Assembly: GCF_024721995.1 (NCBI RefSeq)
Contig: NZ_JANQBC010000014.1
Coordinates: forward strand, 62,001-126,000
DNA from: Paenibacillus radicibacter
Lineage (GTDB): Bacteria > Bacillota > Bacilli > Paenibacillales > NBRC-103111
Reading direction: 5' to 3'
DNA length: 64,000 nucleotides
Below, piece by piece: positions 51,946 to 60,227 of this stretch. The notes under the pieces are model-generated. The model saw only the letters and a list, made by a program, of their open reading frames with translations. It made no database searches and was not told the DNA's origin. How positions within the stretch are numbered: position 1 is the first letter of the stretch; each line of letters opens with the position of its first letter. The position numbers were made by a program, and so were the translations under genes.

Positions 51946-52572
51946 CTATAGGTCCTTCTTTTTAAACAAGTACACCGTCAAGTGATAAGATGCGATAAAT
52001 ACAGCTAGGATACCGATGCACACAATAAGAAATGTTCGAACGTTGCTGCTACTATTGTCACCCATCATGTTAATTAGCATAGCAGCAGGATTAGCCAGAA
52101 GGATCATGGAGACTAAGAACACCGCATTAATCACTCCCGCTCCCTTCTTACTCAGCGCATAGAACAGCGGCATGTAGATCGAGATTAAGACAAGCACCAT
52201 ACCAATTGCTAATAGAACACCCCAGATTGTAACTTCAGGCTTGTTAAGCTGCGGGATAGCAAGACTACAAATCCAGTGAATAATGATTGAAGCAAGGAAA
52301 CCGAATAGAGTATACAGAACTGCTGTTAAGTATTTGGCACGTACGATATGTTTACGACTAATTGGCAGCGTGATAAGGAACTTGTAGTTATTGTTCTTGA
52401 TATCCACCATGGTTGCAAGCATGATAGAACCGAATGCCGTATAGATTCCTATAAAATAAAGGGACATATCCATCTTCGGTATGAAAACGATACTAAATAC
52501 AACCAAATATAGCAGAACCATCCATTGTGAACTTTTTAGAGCAATGAAGTCTTTATGTAGTAAGTTAACCAT
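51946..52572 (-). CDS. ABC-2 type permease (YtrC/YhcI-like)
   Basis: A 208-residue membrane protein with six predicted helices, starting MVNLLHKDFIALKSSQWMVLLYLVVFSIVF. This resembles the permeases encoded with YtrA-type GntR regulators and ABC ATPases. It overlaps the ATPase stop by 8 nt. The substrate is unknown, likely an envelope-stress-linked exporter. Confidence 0.83.
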   Translation of the reverse strand: MVNLLHKDFIALKSSQWMVLLYLVVFSIVFIPKMDMSLYFIGIYTAFGSIMLATMVDIKNNNYKFLITLPISRKHIVRAKYLTAVLYTLFGFLASIIIHWICSLAIPQLNKPEVTIWGVLLAIGMVLVLISIYMPLFYALSKKGAGVINAVFLVSMILLANPAAMLINMMGDNSSSNVRTFLIVCIGILAVFIASYHLTVYLFKKKDL

Positions 52573-53431
52573 GGACTCGCTCCCCCTTCGCGGTGAAGTA
52601 CATGATGTCTTCTAAGGTTGGTTTATCGAATAACGCATAACTACCAAACAAATGCTCCGCATCTTGTTTATTATCAATTAAGCCCTCAAACCCAATCGCC
52701 GTTTCACGAATCCCGACAAAATATTTGCGAATATCAGCATCGAGCAGTTGATGGTCACCTTTCACAATCACGTACTTATCCAGTACGTCTTCTTGTGTGT
52801 CATTAAACACGATCTTCCCGCGATTGACGAACGCAATATAGTCTGCAATTCGATCCAAATCCGTTGTAATATGAGTGGAAAATAGGATTGTATTTCTTTC
52901 GTCAAGCATCACATCTGCAAGTAGATCAAGCAATTCTCTTCTAAAGATAGGATCTAATCCAGACGTAGGTTCATCCATGATTAGCAGCTCAGTTTCATAG
53001 GATAAAGCTACTGCCAGAGCAAACTTAACCTTCATCCCCTTAGATAAATCTCCGATCTTCTTTTTCGGGGACAATTCAAATTGATTGAGATAGTTGTTAA
53101 ATTTCTTGTCATTCCACTTCTTATAAAAAGGCCCGATCATCTTCTTCATTTCCTCAATCGTAAGGTGATCATAATAAAAACAATCATCGGACACAATGCC
53201 GATACGCTGCTTAATATCAATCTCATGCTTCGGCATGTTACTACCTAGTATTCTGATTGTTCCTGAGTCTGGTTGGACCATGCCAAGCATCATCTTGATT
53301 AACGTACTTTTACCAACACCATTCGGACCAATAAGTCCTGTAATATACCCTTTCTTCACATCTAATGATACATTATCAACTGTAAATAAGGGGTAATGCT
53401 TCGTTATATTCCGTAATTCGATAGCATTCAT
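52565..53431 (-). CDS. ABC transporter ATP-binding protein (YtrB/YhcH-like)
   Basis: A 288-residue ATPase: Walker A GPNGVGKST (about 38-46), signature LSKGMKVKFALAVAL, Walker B LLIMDEPTSGLD and H-loop STHITTDLD. Distinctive LSKGM signature matches the YtrB group. The ATG at 53431 overlaps the GntR stop. It acts with the permease at 51946. Confidence 0.87.
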   Translation of the reverse strand: MNAIELRNITKHYPLFTVDNVSLDVKKGYITGLIGPNGVGKSTLIKMMLGMVQPDSGTIRILGSNMPKHEIDIKQRIGIVSDDCFYYDHLTIEEMKKMIGPFYKKWNDKKFNNYLNQFELSPKKKIGDLSKGMKVKFALAVALSYETELLIMDEPTSGLDPIFRRELLDLLADVMLDERNTILFSTHITTDLDRIADYIAFVNRGKIVFNDTQEDVLDKYVIVKGDHQLLDADIRKYFVGIRETAIGFEGLIDNKQDAEHLFGSYALFDKPTLEDIMYFTAKGERVHG

Positions 53432-53838
53432 TAACTGTAGTCCTCCTCAAACATAAGAGTTAAGTGTTCAATTACATCCTGCTTGCTCATACTAAGTTCC
53501 TTGCTTTCTTGAATGATCTGCATCATCTTCTCTTCTAATCGCTTCATACGCTGCTCCCGAATGAAATCCTTATTCACACCCGATACGAAGCACCCTTTGC
53601 CTACAACAGTGTCAATCAGTTCCTCTTTTTCTAACTCTTCATAAGCGCGTTTCGTTGTGATCACACTGACTTGTAAGTCTTTGGCTAGCTGCCTAATGGA
53701 AGGGAGACTATCCCCTGCGCTAAGTTCACCACTTAAGATGCTTTGTCTAATCTGATTCATGATCTGTATGTAAATCGGATCACTCGATGCGTTGGATAAA
53801 ATAATATTGATATTGCAACACCTCTTCGTTGAACTCAA
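53431..53838 (-). CDS. GntR-family regulator (YtrA subfamily)
   Basis: A 135-residue regulator: winged helix YIQIMNQIRQSILSGELSAGDSLPSIRQLAKDLQVSVITTKRAYEELEKEELIDTVVGKGCFVSG and a short C-terminal dimer helix, the YtrA form. The start is uncertain: the frame opens at TTG 53838 without a ribosome site, while GAGGTG lies 7 nt before an ATC further in, which would be a non-standard start. It leads the ABC operon and likely represses it through the palindrome upstream, being relieved by cell-wall stress. Confidence 0.85.
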   Translation of the reverse strand: MSSTKRCCNINIILSNASSDPIYIQIMNQIRQSILSGELSAGDSLPSIRQLAKDLQVSVITTKRAYEELEKEELIDTVVGKGCFVSGVNKDFIREQRMKRLEEKMMQIIQESKELSMSKQDVIEHLTLMFEEDYS

Positions 53839-53868
53839 GTATATATACCGTACATATATAATATATAC
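53839..53868. promoter_or_regulatory. AT-rich palindrome, likely YtrA-type operator
   Basis: GTATATAT (53839-53846) and ATATATAC (53861-53868) frame a symmetric region just upstream of the GntR gene. The nearby TACACT repeats (53866-53880) also fit AGTGTA-type half sites of this regulator group. Confidence 0.55.
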
Positions 53869-53910
53869 ACTATTTACACTTTCGTCAAACTTATTTGATG
53901 AGAAAATAAA

Positions 53911-53933
53911 AAAGCCGCAGTGTATGCGGCTTT
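53911..53933 (-). terminator. Terminator after the small membrane-anchored protein gene
   Basis: AAAGCCGCA (53911-53919) pairs with TGCGGCTTT (53925-53933), with a T-run on the minus strand. It lies 13 bp past the stop of the gene at 53947. Confidence 0.85.
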
Positions 53934-53946
53934 CAAGTTTACATTT

Positions 53947-54384
53947 TTACTGAATTACTCTACTCATTAGCTTTTTCGACTTGTCTATGAATTCATTCCA
54001 ATCGCTAGTATTGCCTCCTAGTCCTGTTCCCCAACCAGCGTATCTGACATTGTCTCGTAGTTGCTCAAACATCTTGATCTCGTGTTCGCTTAAGGTTTGA
54101 TTTGGGAATCCACTATACCGAGGGAAATTTCTAAAATAGTCAGCAAGCCTGTCGAGCAATTGCACATCTTCTTTCGTTAGCATGTTCAGCCTACCAGATA
54201 CACTTTTGGTTAAATAGAGACCTTCTACAGCAAAAAAAGAAACCTTGAAAGGCACGAAGCCGATCAAGGTAATATCACTATATCCCCTGCTCGATTGATA
54301 ATACTTCCTATAAAGCATTACCCCATTTACAATATTAACGAGCGACATGACAGCAAGCCATATAATCACTGATGGCATCGTCAT
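53947..54384 (-). CDS. Small protein with N-terminal membrane helix, unknown
   Basis: A 145-residue protein with one N-terminal helix (SVIIWLAVMSLVNIVNGVML), then a soluble part with TKEDVQLLDRLADYFRNFPRYSG and YAGWGTGLGGNTSDWNEFIDKSKKL. I recognise no family. Its start region overlaps, out of frame, a short frame with the N-terminus of a response regulator (54335-54406), suggesting a rearranged or chimeric 5' end. The ATG at 54384 lacks a clear ribosome site. Confidence 0.6.
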   Translation of the reverse strand: MTMPSVIIWLAVMSLVNIVNGVMLYRKYYQSSRGYSDITLIGFVPFKVSFFAVEGLYLTKSVSGRLNMLTKEDVQLLDRLADYFRNFPRYSGFPNQTLSEHEIKMFEQLRDNVRYAGWGTGLGGNTSDWNEFIDKSKKLMSRVIQ

Positions 54385-54406
54385 CTATGATCAGTATCTT
54401 CTTCAT
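54335..54406 (-). pseudogene. Response regulator N-terminal remnant (23 codons)
   Basis: From ATG 54406, with AGGAGAAAC upstream, the frame reads MKKILIIDDDAISDYMA and six more residues, then stops at 54337-54335. The first 13 residues match the receiver N-terminus (KKILIIDDD). It seems to be a relic of a fused gene, or chance; the following membrane-protein frame overlaps it. Confidence 0.45.
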
Positions 54407-54460
54407 ATGTTTCTCCTAGCTTCAATTGAATCATTCATCTACACTTGGAAGGGTATTTAA

Positions 54461-54754
54461 TTAAATCGACCACAGATATAACAGAATAAATATAATTAAT
54501 AAATGAATCAACGGCACGATGGTAACCCCTATATGTCTGTTTCCTTTTTTTAGAAATAAGATCAAACATACGATATACGTGATTGGATAAATGGTAGATA
54601 GAATCATAAATGAATAGCCAATAATTACGCCTATTTCAAATCCTGATGAATATCCGGCAAGTCCCATTAAATTAGCTATTAATACAAACGGATAAACAAC
54701 TAACGGGATACCTCCTAATATTATAAAAATGAGATTTAGAGCTTTACTTTTCAC
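54461..54754 (-). CDS. Small membrane protein, unknown
   Basis: A 97-residue protein of three predicted helices (ALNLIFIILGGIPLVVYPFVLIANLMGLAG, IGVIIGYSFMILSTIYPITYIVCLILFL, GVTIVPLIHLLIIFILLYLW). The GTG at 54754 follows GAGGTG at 5 nt; a longer ATG frame has no site. No family recognised. Confidence 0.6.
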   Translation of the reverse strand: MKSKALNLIFIILGGIPLVVYPFVLIANLMGLAGYSSGFEIGVIIGYSFMILSTIYPITYIVCLILFLKKGNRHIGVTIVPLIHLLIIFILLYLWSI

Positions 54755-54854
54755 AATTACACCTCGTCTTATTAAATTCTTCATATTTTATTTAATTGAA
54801 TAATCTATGTTTTGCAATTATGATTATATCATCAAATATAAGGTGGTAGTTAAA

Positions 54855-55118
54855 TTGAATAGAAGAATGATAATTAGTGCGGTCATACTGTTGTCACTTA
54901 GCATGTCCTTGATGGGTTCCGCCTCTTCCGCAACTAGTGCTAAAGCTTACAAAAATTGCAAAGAATTAAATAAAGATTACAAGGGTGGAGTAGCCCAAAC
55001 TGCATCCGCGAAGAACAAAGGTGGTAAAACCAAGTACAAACCTTATGTATCCAAGGAGCTTTATAACTTAAATAAGAAATTAGATCGCGACAACGATTTA
55101 ATTGCTTGTGAGCAATAG
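54855..55118 (+). CDS. Secreted excalibur calcium-binding domain protein
   Basis: An 87-residue protein with a signal peptide (MIISAVILLSLSMSLMGSASSA) and an excalibur domain: AYKNCKELNKDYKGGVA and DRDNDLIACE (Ca-binding DxDxDG-like loop with the conserved Cys). The TTG at 54855 has AAGGTGG at 8 nt. Such domains occur in secreted nucleases and surface proteins. Here it is alone. Confidence 0.8.
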   Translation: MNRRMIISAVILLSLSMSLMGSASSATSAKAYKNCKELNKDYKGGVAQTASAKNKGGKTKYKPYVSKELYNLNKKLDRDNDLIACEQ

Positions 55119-55140
55119 CTACTTCCTTTTTGGAAAAATA

Positions 55141-55184
55141 GAACGAAATGCCAAGGTCCCGTATGGAATCTTGGCATTTCGTTC
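55141..55184. terminator. Bidirectional terminator
   Basis: A perfect 15-bp stem (55141-55155 and 55170-55184) between convergent genes. T-rich tails on both sides. Confidence 0.9.
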
Positions 55185-55193
55185 TATTAGAAA

Positions 55194-55490
55194 TTAATCT
55201 CGATTTGATTTCTTACGACGGAAGAGTGAAAGCCCTCCGAAACCGCTAATGATAGCGATGTAAAAGCCAAAATCATACCACCAGCCCGAGTTAAATGTTT
55301 CATAAACTCTGATATCATGATTGAATAAGCCAATGATTAGTGAAATAGGCGCAATCCATCCATGCCATATCCCCCAGAAGAATCCCGCATGATCTTGAGC
55401 GTTATTAGCTCCATCTCCAGGTACACAACCTGTTAATAGGATCACCATGGTAAGAAATGCAAACATAAATATGAGATGCCTTTTTTTCAT
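55194..55490 (-). CDS. Small lipoprotein-like membrane protein
   Basis: A 98-residue protein with a lipobox (ILLTGC, Cys near 22) and then two helices. The pattern FFWGIWHGWIAPISLIIGLF...IRVYETFNSGWWYDFGFY is widely conserved in Firmicutes, but unnamed here. The ATG at 55490 has GAGGGG at 8 nt. Function unknown. Confidence 0.7.
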   Translation of the reverse strand: MKKRHLIFMFAFLTMVILLTGCVPGDGANNAQDHAGFFWGIWHGWIAPISLIIGLFNHDIRVYETFNSGWWYDFGFYIAIISGFGGLSLFRRKKSNRD

Positions 55491-55560
55491 ATCCATCACC
55501 CCTCTTCATTGTAAATATTATACTTCAACAAAATATGATTAAGCTATTACAATTATGATT

Positions 55561-56109
55561 CTATTGGGTGTCAGGCTTTTTCGGCTGGATACGTTTCATT
55601 ATCGATGTGATTTGATCCAGACTCGTAAATTCACCTGCATATAATTGCTCTACCTTGCCTTGTGCAGTGATGAATACGGTAGCAGGTAGTCCTTTGATCC
55701 GATACGCTTCTGCAGCACTACCACTCGGATCCATTAGAACAGGAAATGATAGCTGATGAGAAGTCACAAACTCATGAGCTGTTCCTTTTGAATCTCCCAT
55801 GTTTACACCTAGTACTTCCACGCCAGCCATAGCCGATTCATACGCTTGTTTGATAAATGGCATTTCTTTCACACAAGAAGGACACCAAGAACCCCAATAG
55901 TGGAGAACAACTCCTTTACCCCGATAATCCGACAGCTTAACTTCCCGACCGTTTATGTCTACTCCTTCAATCTCAGGAGCTGCTTGTCCAATCCGTACTA
56001 CATGGTCTTGCACTCCGCCCTTAGCTGTCATAATCGTGTAAGTCACGGCAATAAGCAGAACTCCAATCACTACCCAATTAATCATTTTTCGTTTTCTATT
56101 CAGCGTCAA
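55561..56109 (-). CDS. TlpA/ResA-type thiol-disulfide oxidoreductase
   Basis: A 182-residue membrane-anchored thioredoxin-fold protein: one N-terminal helix (WVVIGVLLIAVTYTIM), then redox motif WCPSC (Cys76-Cys79), GVNMGDSKG, and the cis-Pro strand GLPATVFI. The start is TTG 56109. It follows the nosF-like gene by 7 bp and ends the operon. In this setting it may keep a copper-site cysteine reduced or act as a copper-site assembly factor. Confidence 0.85.
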   Translation of the reverse strand: MTLNRKRKMINWVVIGVLLIAVTYTIMTAKGGVQDHVVRIGQAAPEIEGVDINGREVKLSDYRGKGVVLHYWGSWCPSCVKEMPFIKQAYESAMAGVEVLGVNMGDSKGTAHEFVTSHQLSFPVLMDPSGSAAEAYRIKGLPATVFITAQGKVEQLYAGEFTSLDQITSIMKRIQPKKPDTQ

Positions 56110-56116
56110 TATTCAT

Positions 56117-56857
56117 TCATTCCTTCAACAGCCCTTGAACAGGAAGACCGAATAAGCGATTGAATGCACCTTGAAGTCCGTGATCTCCATATTTTTGATA
56201 AAAGGATTCTACAGACCCTTCTTCCATTATCTGTCCTTCCTTTAGAAAGACAACTTGATCCGCAACTGCCTCTGCAATCTGAAGTTGATGTGTCGAAAAG
56301 ATGACCGCATACCCTTCCGCTTTGACAGCACGAACAAGTGAAATGAACGATTCCAGCCAGTATGGGTCAAGACCATTCGTTGGCTCATCCATAATGAGCA
56401 GCGCCGGCTTGTTTAACAAAGCTTGTGCGAATAACAAGCGCTGACGCATTCCTTTTGAAAAGGAAGAAACCGATTTCGACTTCACCTCATCCAATCCGAC
56501 GATTTGTAAAATTTCATGCACCCTTTCTTTGGTGACTTTGCGGAGTGCAGCCCAGAACATTAATGTCTCTTCCGCAGATAATCCTTGTCCGAACAAATAA
56601 TCATCCGGCATATAGCCGATCTGCTCTGCATAACGCTGACGGCTTTGTTTCCAGCTGACACCATTGACCTCAATGATGCCGCTTGTCGGCTGACTGATCC
56701 CTGCAATCATACGAAGAATCGTGCTTTTACCCGCACCATTACCACCGCATAACGCAAGAACCTGACCTTGATACAACTTCATATCCACATGATGAATGAT
56801 CGGCTGCTTCTTAATTTGTTTTGTAATTTGCATCAAATGTAGTATCGGATTATCCAC
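56117..56857 (-). CDS. nosF: ABC ATP-binding protein, NosF-like
   Basis: A 246-residue ATPase: Walker A GGNGAGKST, signature FSKGMRQRLLFAQAL, Walker B LLIMDEPTNGLD, and H-loop STHQLQIAE. Chosen GTG start at 56857 follows AAAGGGGGC; it overlaps the permease stop by 8 nt. With nosY and nosD it forms the maturation transporter of N2O reductase's sulfur or copper centre. Confidence 0.82.
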   Translation of the reverse strand: MDNPILHLMQITKQIKKQPIIHHVDMKLYQGQVLALCGGNGAGKSTILRMIAGISQPTSGIIEVNGVSWKQSRQRYAEQIGYMPDDYLFGQGLSAEETLMFWAALRKVTKERVHEILQIVGLDEVKSKSVSSFSKGMRQRLLFAQALLNKPALLIMDEPTNGLDPYWLESFISLVRAVKAEGYAVIFSTHQLQIAEAVADQVVFLKEGQIMEEGSVESFYQKYGDHGLQGAFNRLFGLPVQGLLKE

Positions 56858-57668
56858 GACAGCGCCCCCTTTCCCATACCCAATAAGCGAGCCCAATTGC
56901 AAGTCCAATCCAAATCAAGCAAATCGTTAAAAAGCTCAAGCTTCCAAGGGGTCCGTTGATCCACTGCATCCATTCATAGTATTCGGGACCCAATGCTGTG
57001 CCCCCGCCTAGCTTTACAACTACGAACAGACGAACCAGTTCCGCAGGATTACAAAGCGTTAATATCGTTAATAAGGGCTTAATCCACAAGTAAGGCAGCA
57101 TGCCAAGAACAGCGATTAACAGCGTCGGCCACCCAATAATAAAGAAGAACCAGATTGCAACCCCGAAAGTCAATGCCTGCCAACGATTGCGTGCCCACGT
57201 CCCGATACATAGTGCAACTGCCAAGAAGAGCACAATTAGTCCGCCCGAGAAGACAATAAACAGCCCCATCGTTTGATAATTAAGCCCTTTACCTGTAAAT
57301 AGTCCAACTAGGCTTGTTACACCATATCCAAATGCTATGATTGTCAGCAGTACGATTGCAAGACCGATGTATTTGCCTAATAGAAACGATAAAGTACTGA
57401 GCGGATAAGTAGATAATAGCTGCCAGCTGCCTTCCTCCTTTTCCGCAGTTAAAGAAAAAGAACCAATCAGAAGGGTCATAAGTGGAAGTAAGTATAGAAT
57501 GAAGTTCAGCATGGTTGAAGTTGTACTTGAATAACCTGCCGTAAAGTTTTGCGATTGAATCAACAGTAAAGACATACTGAAGACCGTAAACAGAATGAGA
57601 AAAGAGTAAGACCAAGGGTTACGAAAGCCTAGTCTTACCTCTCTTAACGCAATATGAATCAAATTCAT
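56850..57668 (-). CDS. nosY: ABC permease, NosY-like
   Basis: A 272-residue six-helix permease with IALREVRLGFRNPWSYSFLILFTVFSMSLLL at the N-terminus and FSLTAEKEEGSWQLLSTYPLS, the pattern of NosY. The ATG follows AAGGATC. It partners the NosF-like ATPase and NosD in one operon. Confidence 0.83.
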   Translation of the reverse strand: MNLIHIALREVRLGFRNPWSYSFLILFTVFSMSLLLIQSQNFTAGYSSTTSTMLNFILYLLPLMTLLIGSFSLTAEKEEGSWQLLSTYPLSTLSFLLGKYIGLAIVLLTIIAFGYGVTSLVGLFTGKGLNYQTMGLFIVFSGGLIVLFLAVALCIGTWARNRWQALTFGVAIWFFFIIGWPTLLIAVLGMLPYLWIKPLLTILTLCNPAELVRLFVVVKLGGGTALGPEYYEWMQWINGPLGSLSFLTICLIWIGLAIGLAYWVWERGRCRG

Positions 57669-57670
57669 AA

Positions 57671-58204
57671 TTAGTTAGATCCTTTGCTCGTTTCGGAATG
57701 TGCATTTTGGTCATGATTTTGTTGACCATGCATATCCATATTTCCCTTGGCACGATCCCAAGTATGGTTATTCAACTCCGTAGCTGTCATCAGCTTTCCT
57801 TTTTTCTGTTCATCTACAAACATTTGTGCAGCTTGTTTATCTTTAAAAGAATATATGCCGTAGGCCATTGGTGTCTTGAAGGAAGCATCATATACATATT
57901 GAGCAGTACTGTAATCGATCCACTCTTTTGTGTTATAATCGCGAACGTATTTTACTTCTACGGAGTCTGCAGCATTTTTCTTCGCCCATTCATTCATGCA
58001 GCCAATATCATCAAATTTATAGTTTTTTCCATCTTTTGTCGTTAACTGAACCGCGAAAGCATCATCTTTCACCTGCATATTGCAAATGGCACATTTGTCA
58101 GCTGCCTCATTCACAGCTACAGCCGCTGCTTTTTCCTTTCCGCATCCAGTTATAAGTAGGAATGTGATCATCAAAGATAGCATTACGAATAAAGATTTTT
58201 TCAT
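57671..58204 (-). CDS. nosL: NosL copper chaperone lipoprotein
   Basis: A 177-residue lipoprotein (lipobox LLITGC, Cys near 21). NosL features are CAICNMQVKDDAFAVQL, an MxxM-like GCMNEWAK, and the C-terminal KKGKLMTATELNNHTWDRAKGNMDMHG. NosL binds Cu(I) and delivers copper to N2O reductase. The His/Met-rich tail (MDMHGQQNHDQNAHSE) is consistent with copper binding. It overlaps the nosD stop (ATGA). Confidence 0.85.
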   Translation of the reverse strand: MKKSLFVMLSLMITFLLITGCGKEKAAAVAVNEAADKCAICNMQVKDDAFAVQLTTKDGKNYKFDDIGCMNEWAKKNAADSVEVKYVRDYNTKEWIDYSTAQYVYDASFKTPMAYGIYSFKDKQAAQMFVDEQKKGKLMTATELNNHTWDRAKGNMDMHGQQNHDQNAHSETSKGSN

Positions 58205-59562
58205 GTTCGTTTAACCCCCATATGAATAATAATTGTCATTGAAACACCTAGTAGGAAAAGCGCTAGAAAGCCTACTTTCATCTTGTCCTGATTCTCTTTT
58301 GGTAAAAGCTCAGTCTGCAAGTGCATGAAAGGAGCCGTATCTGTGCTCCAATCCTCTTTACCTGCTGCATACATCGTCTCTAGAAACTGCATGCCTGGCG
58401 ATTGAAAGAATAATTGAAAAGCTGGTGTATCAGCAGTTAATCGCTGAAAAAAAGGATTCATCGCATAAGGCAAATCACTCATCCCATTACCATCTAAGTC
58501 AATTCCCTGAAAGGCTTCCCAATAATTTCGCTCAAACAAATTATCTGTACTTTCGTTCGTTTGTGATGGAATCACATTGCCTATAAAGTGATTCTCGACA
58601 AAACGATTTTCATTCGATTCTAGAAATTGGATCCCGACAAAGTTTTGGATAACCTCATTTTGCTGAAACTTATTCCCACTTGATTGCTCGATATACAACC
58701 CGACACGATTACCTTCGACTTTATTGCGCATGATGCGCGAAGTCTGAACATCAAAGAGCAGTATGCCTTGTGAGTTTACGTTTTCACTTTGTTTGACAAA
58801 AGTATTGTCCGTAACTTCAGCATCATGCACCCCCATAATCATGGCGCCCGTCACATTGGATTCTCCATAATTGCTGCGAACGATGGTTTCATTGGTATAC
58901 ATACAATGAATCCCATACCTGGAATGGTCAACTCGATTGTTTTCGACCCGATTTCGATTGCTGTTTTCCAAATAGATACCGTCATTCATCTGTGAAATTT
59001 GGTTCTCTTGAATGCGATTCTCATGAGAATTGTAAAGATCAATCCCATTTCGTTTATTGGAAAAAGTATGGGTAGACTGCTCTTCTTGTTCTTGTCCCCA
59101 TATAATCCGGTTATTCGTAATTTGGTGATTTCCACTATCTCGCACTACGATTCCATACGTTTGTGTGTAGATCATAACGGAATCAATCATCGCTTGATTG
59201 CCTGTTACAAGCACAGCAGAAGACTGTTCCTCATCGGATGGTTGATTAACAGCTATACCACGCAGCTGTACATGGTTAGCTTCAATCTTTACGACAGGTC
59301 CGCTGGATGAGTCACCATTAATTTCCACCTGCCCATTTCCTTCAATAGCAATAGCTTTATGAATCCGAAGTGGACCTTCATATTTACCTGCTGGCAAAAT
59401 TAACGTCTGCCCTTCCTCAGTTCGATCCACGATATCTTGAAGCTTAAGAGGAGATGTTCCTTGTTCAGCAAGTACAGCATGAGGATGAATAATGATCAGG
59501 ATCATGATAACTGCACAACCTAACCATGCACCGAGTCTGTTTCCTAACTGATGAATCATCAT
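58201..59562 (-). CDS. nosD: NosD-like periplasmic beta-helix protein
   Basis: A 453-residue protein with a signal peptide (LGAWLGCAVIMILIIIHPHAVLA), about 350 residues of parallel beta-helix repeats rich in NxxxxN(R)I/V patterns (GIVVRDSGNHQITNNRI, NGIDLYNSHENRIQENQI), and a C-terminal membrane helix (FLALFLLGVSMTIII). It is the NosD-type partner of NosFY. The start overlaps the previous gene's stop as ATGA. Confidence 0.84.
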   Translation of the reverse strand: MMIHQLGNRLGAWLGCAVIMILIIIHPHAVLAEQGTSPLKLQDIVDRTEEGQTLILPAGKYEGPLRIHKAIAIEGNGQVEINGDSSSGPVVKIEANHVQLRGIAVNQPSDEEQSSAVLVTGNQAMIDSVMIYTQTYGIVVRDSGNHQITNNRIIWGQEQEEQSTHTFSNKRNGIDLYNSHENRIQENQISQMNDGIYLENSNRNRVENNRVDHSRYGIHCMYTNETIVRSNYGESNVTGAMIMGVHDAEVTDNTFVKQSENVNSQGILLFDVQTSRIMRNKVEGNRVGLYIEQSSGNKFQQNEVIQNFVGIQFLESNENRFVENHFIGNVIPSQTNESTDNLFERNYWEAFQGIDLDGNGMSDLPYAMNPFFQRLTADTPAFQLFFQSPGMQFLETMYAAGKEDWSTDTAPFMHLQTELLPKENQDKMKVGFLALFLLGVSMTIIIHMGVKRT

Positions 59563-59942
59563 GTTACCTGCAGTTCTTTCTTCTTGGTGATGTGGAGCTC
59601 CTCTTGATAAAGATGGATATAAACGGTGTAAGTCCCGGGCTCATTAAATACATTTTCTACTTCATAGTTTCCTTTACCTATGGATTCTGCTTTGATTAAT
59701 TTCGGATTCACACTTTTATCCGATGTCCGGATCTCAAATTGGACATTTGCTCCCTTTTCAGAGACGAGTCCTGAAATTTTCGCAATAAGCTTCAACTTTT
59801 GCCCAGCTTGTCCTTCTTTCGGTTCGGTTACAAATTGAACTTTAACTTTTGCTGGATCTTGACCCTGCGGTGAGGAAGAACATCCCATAATACTTGTCAG
59901 CATAAACACAGCAAGTAAAATTAAAACGATGGATTTTCTCAT
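59559..59942 (-). CDS. YtkA-like lipoprotein, first gene of the nos-like operon
   Basis: A 127-residue lipoprotein (lipobox SIMGC, Cys near 21) with an Ig-like YtkA/FixH fold: VKVQFVTEPKEGQAGQKLKLIAKISG, GNYEVENVFNEPGTYTVYIHLY. Possibly a copper-carrying or metal-binding partner. The start has AAAGGAG. It heads an operon continuing nosD, nosL, nosY, nosF and tlpA. The 285-bp region upstream contains a hairpin with a T-run. Confidence 0.75.
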   Translation of the reverse strand: MRKSIVLILLAVFMLTSIMGCSSSPQGQDPAKVKVQFVTEPKEGQAGQKLKLIAKISGLVSEKGANVQFEIRTSDKSVNPKLIKAESIGKGNYEVENVFNEPGTYTVYIHLYQEELHITKKKELQVT

Positions 59943-60094
59943 CTAATAACTCCTTTCTTTCCAATTCCAATACTAATTTTACGGGATATTCGTGAGATTC
60001 CTATCACCCAGTCGGGCTATTATCATTAACATCTTGTGAAAATATTGAGAACTTTTACTGAATTTCATACTCTTTATGAAAAACCATAAAAAAA

Positions 60095-60117
60095 GAAGCT
60101 GTGAATTTCACAGCTTC
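60095..60117 (-). terminator. Hairpin with T-run upstream of the nos-like operon
   Basis: GAAGCTGTGA (60095-60104), loop ATT, TCACAGCTTC (60108-60117); on the minus strand seven T residues follow. It lies 153 bp upstream of the ytkA-like start, with divergent genes on either side. It may be an attenuator in the operon leader, the end of a small RNA transcribed leftward, or a stop for stray transcription from the right. Confidence 0.65.
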
Positions 60118-60227
60118 CTCTTCGCCTTCTTTAATTATAGAGAAATGAATTTTATCAAATTGGAAAAAGTATCATCCTTATTTTTTTGGATAAAATAAGT
60201 CAACAAGAACACCTAAGGGGAACATCT

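Noticed and set aside
59943-60060. Anaerobic (FNR/TGTGA-N6-TCACA) box before the nos-like operon
   Set aside because: TTCACA and TGTGAA fragments are present but not with the correct spacing and symmetry.
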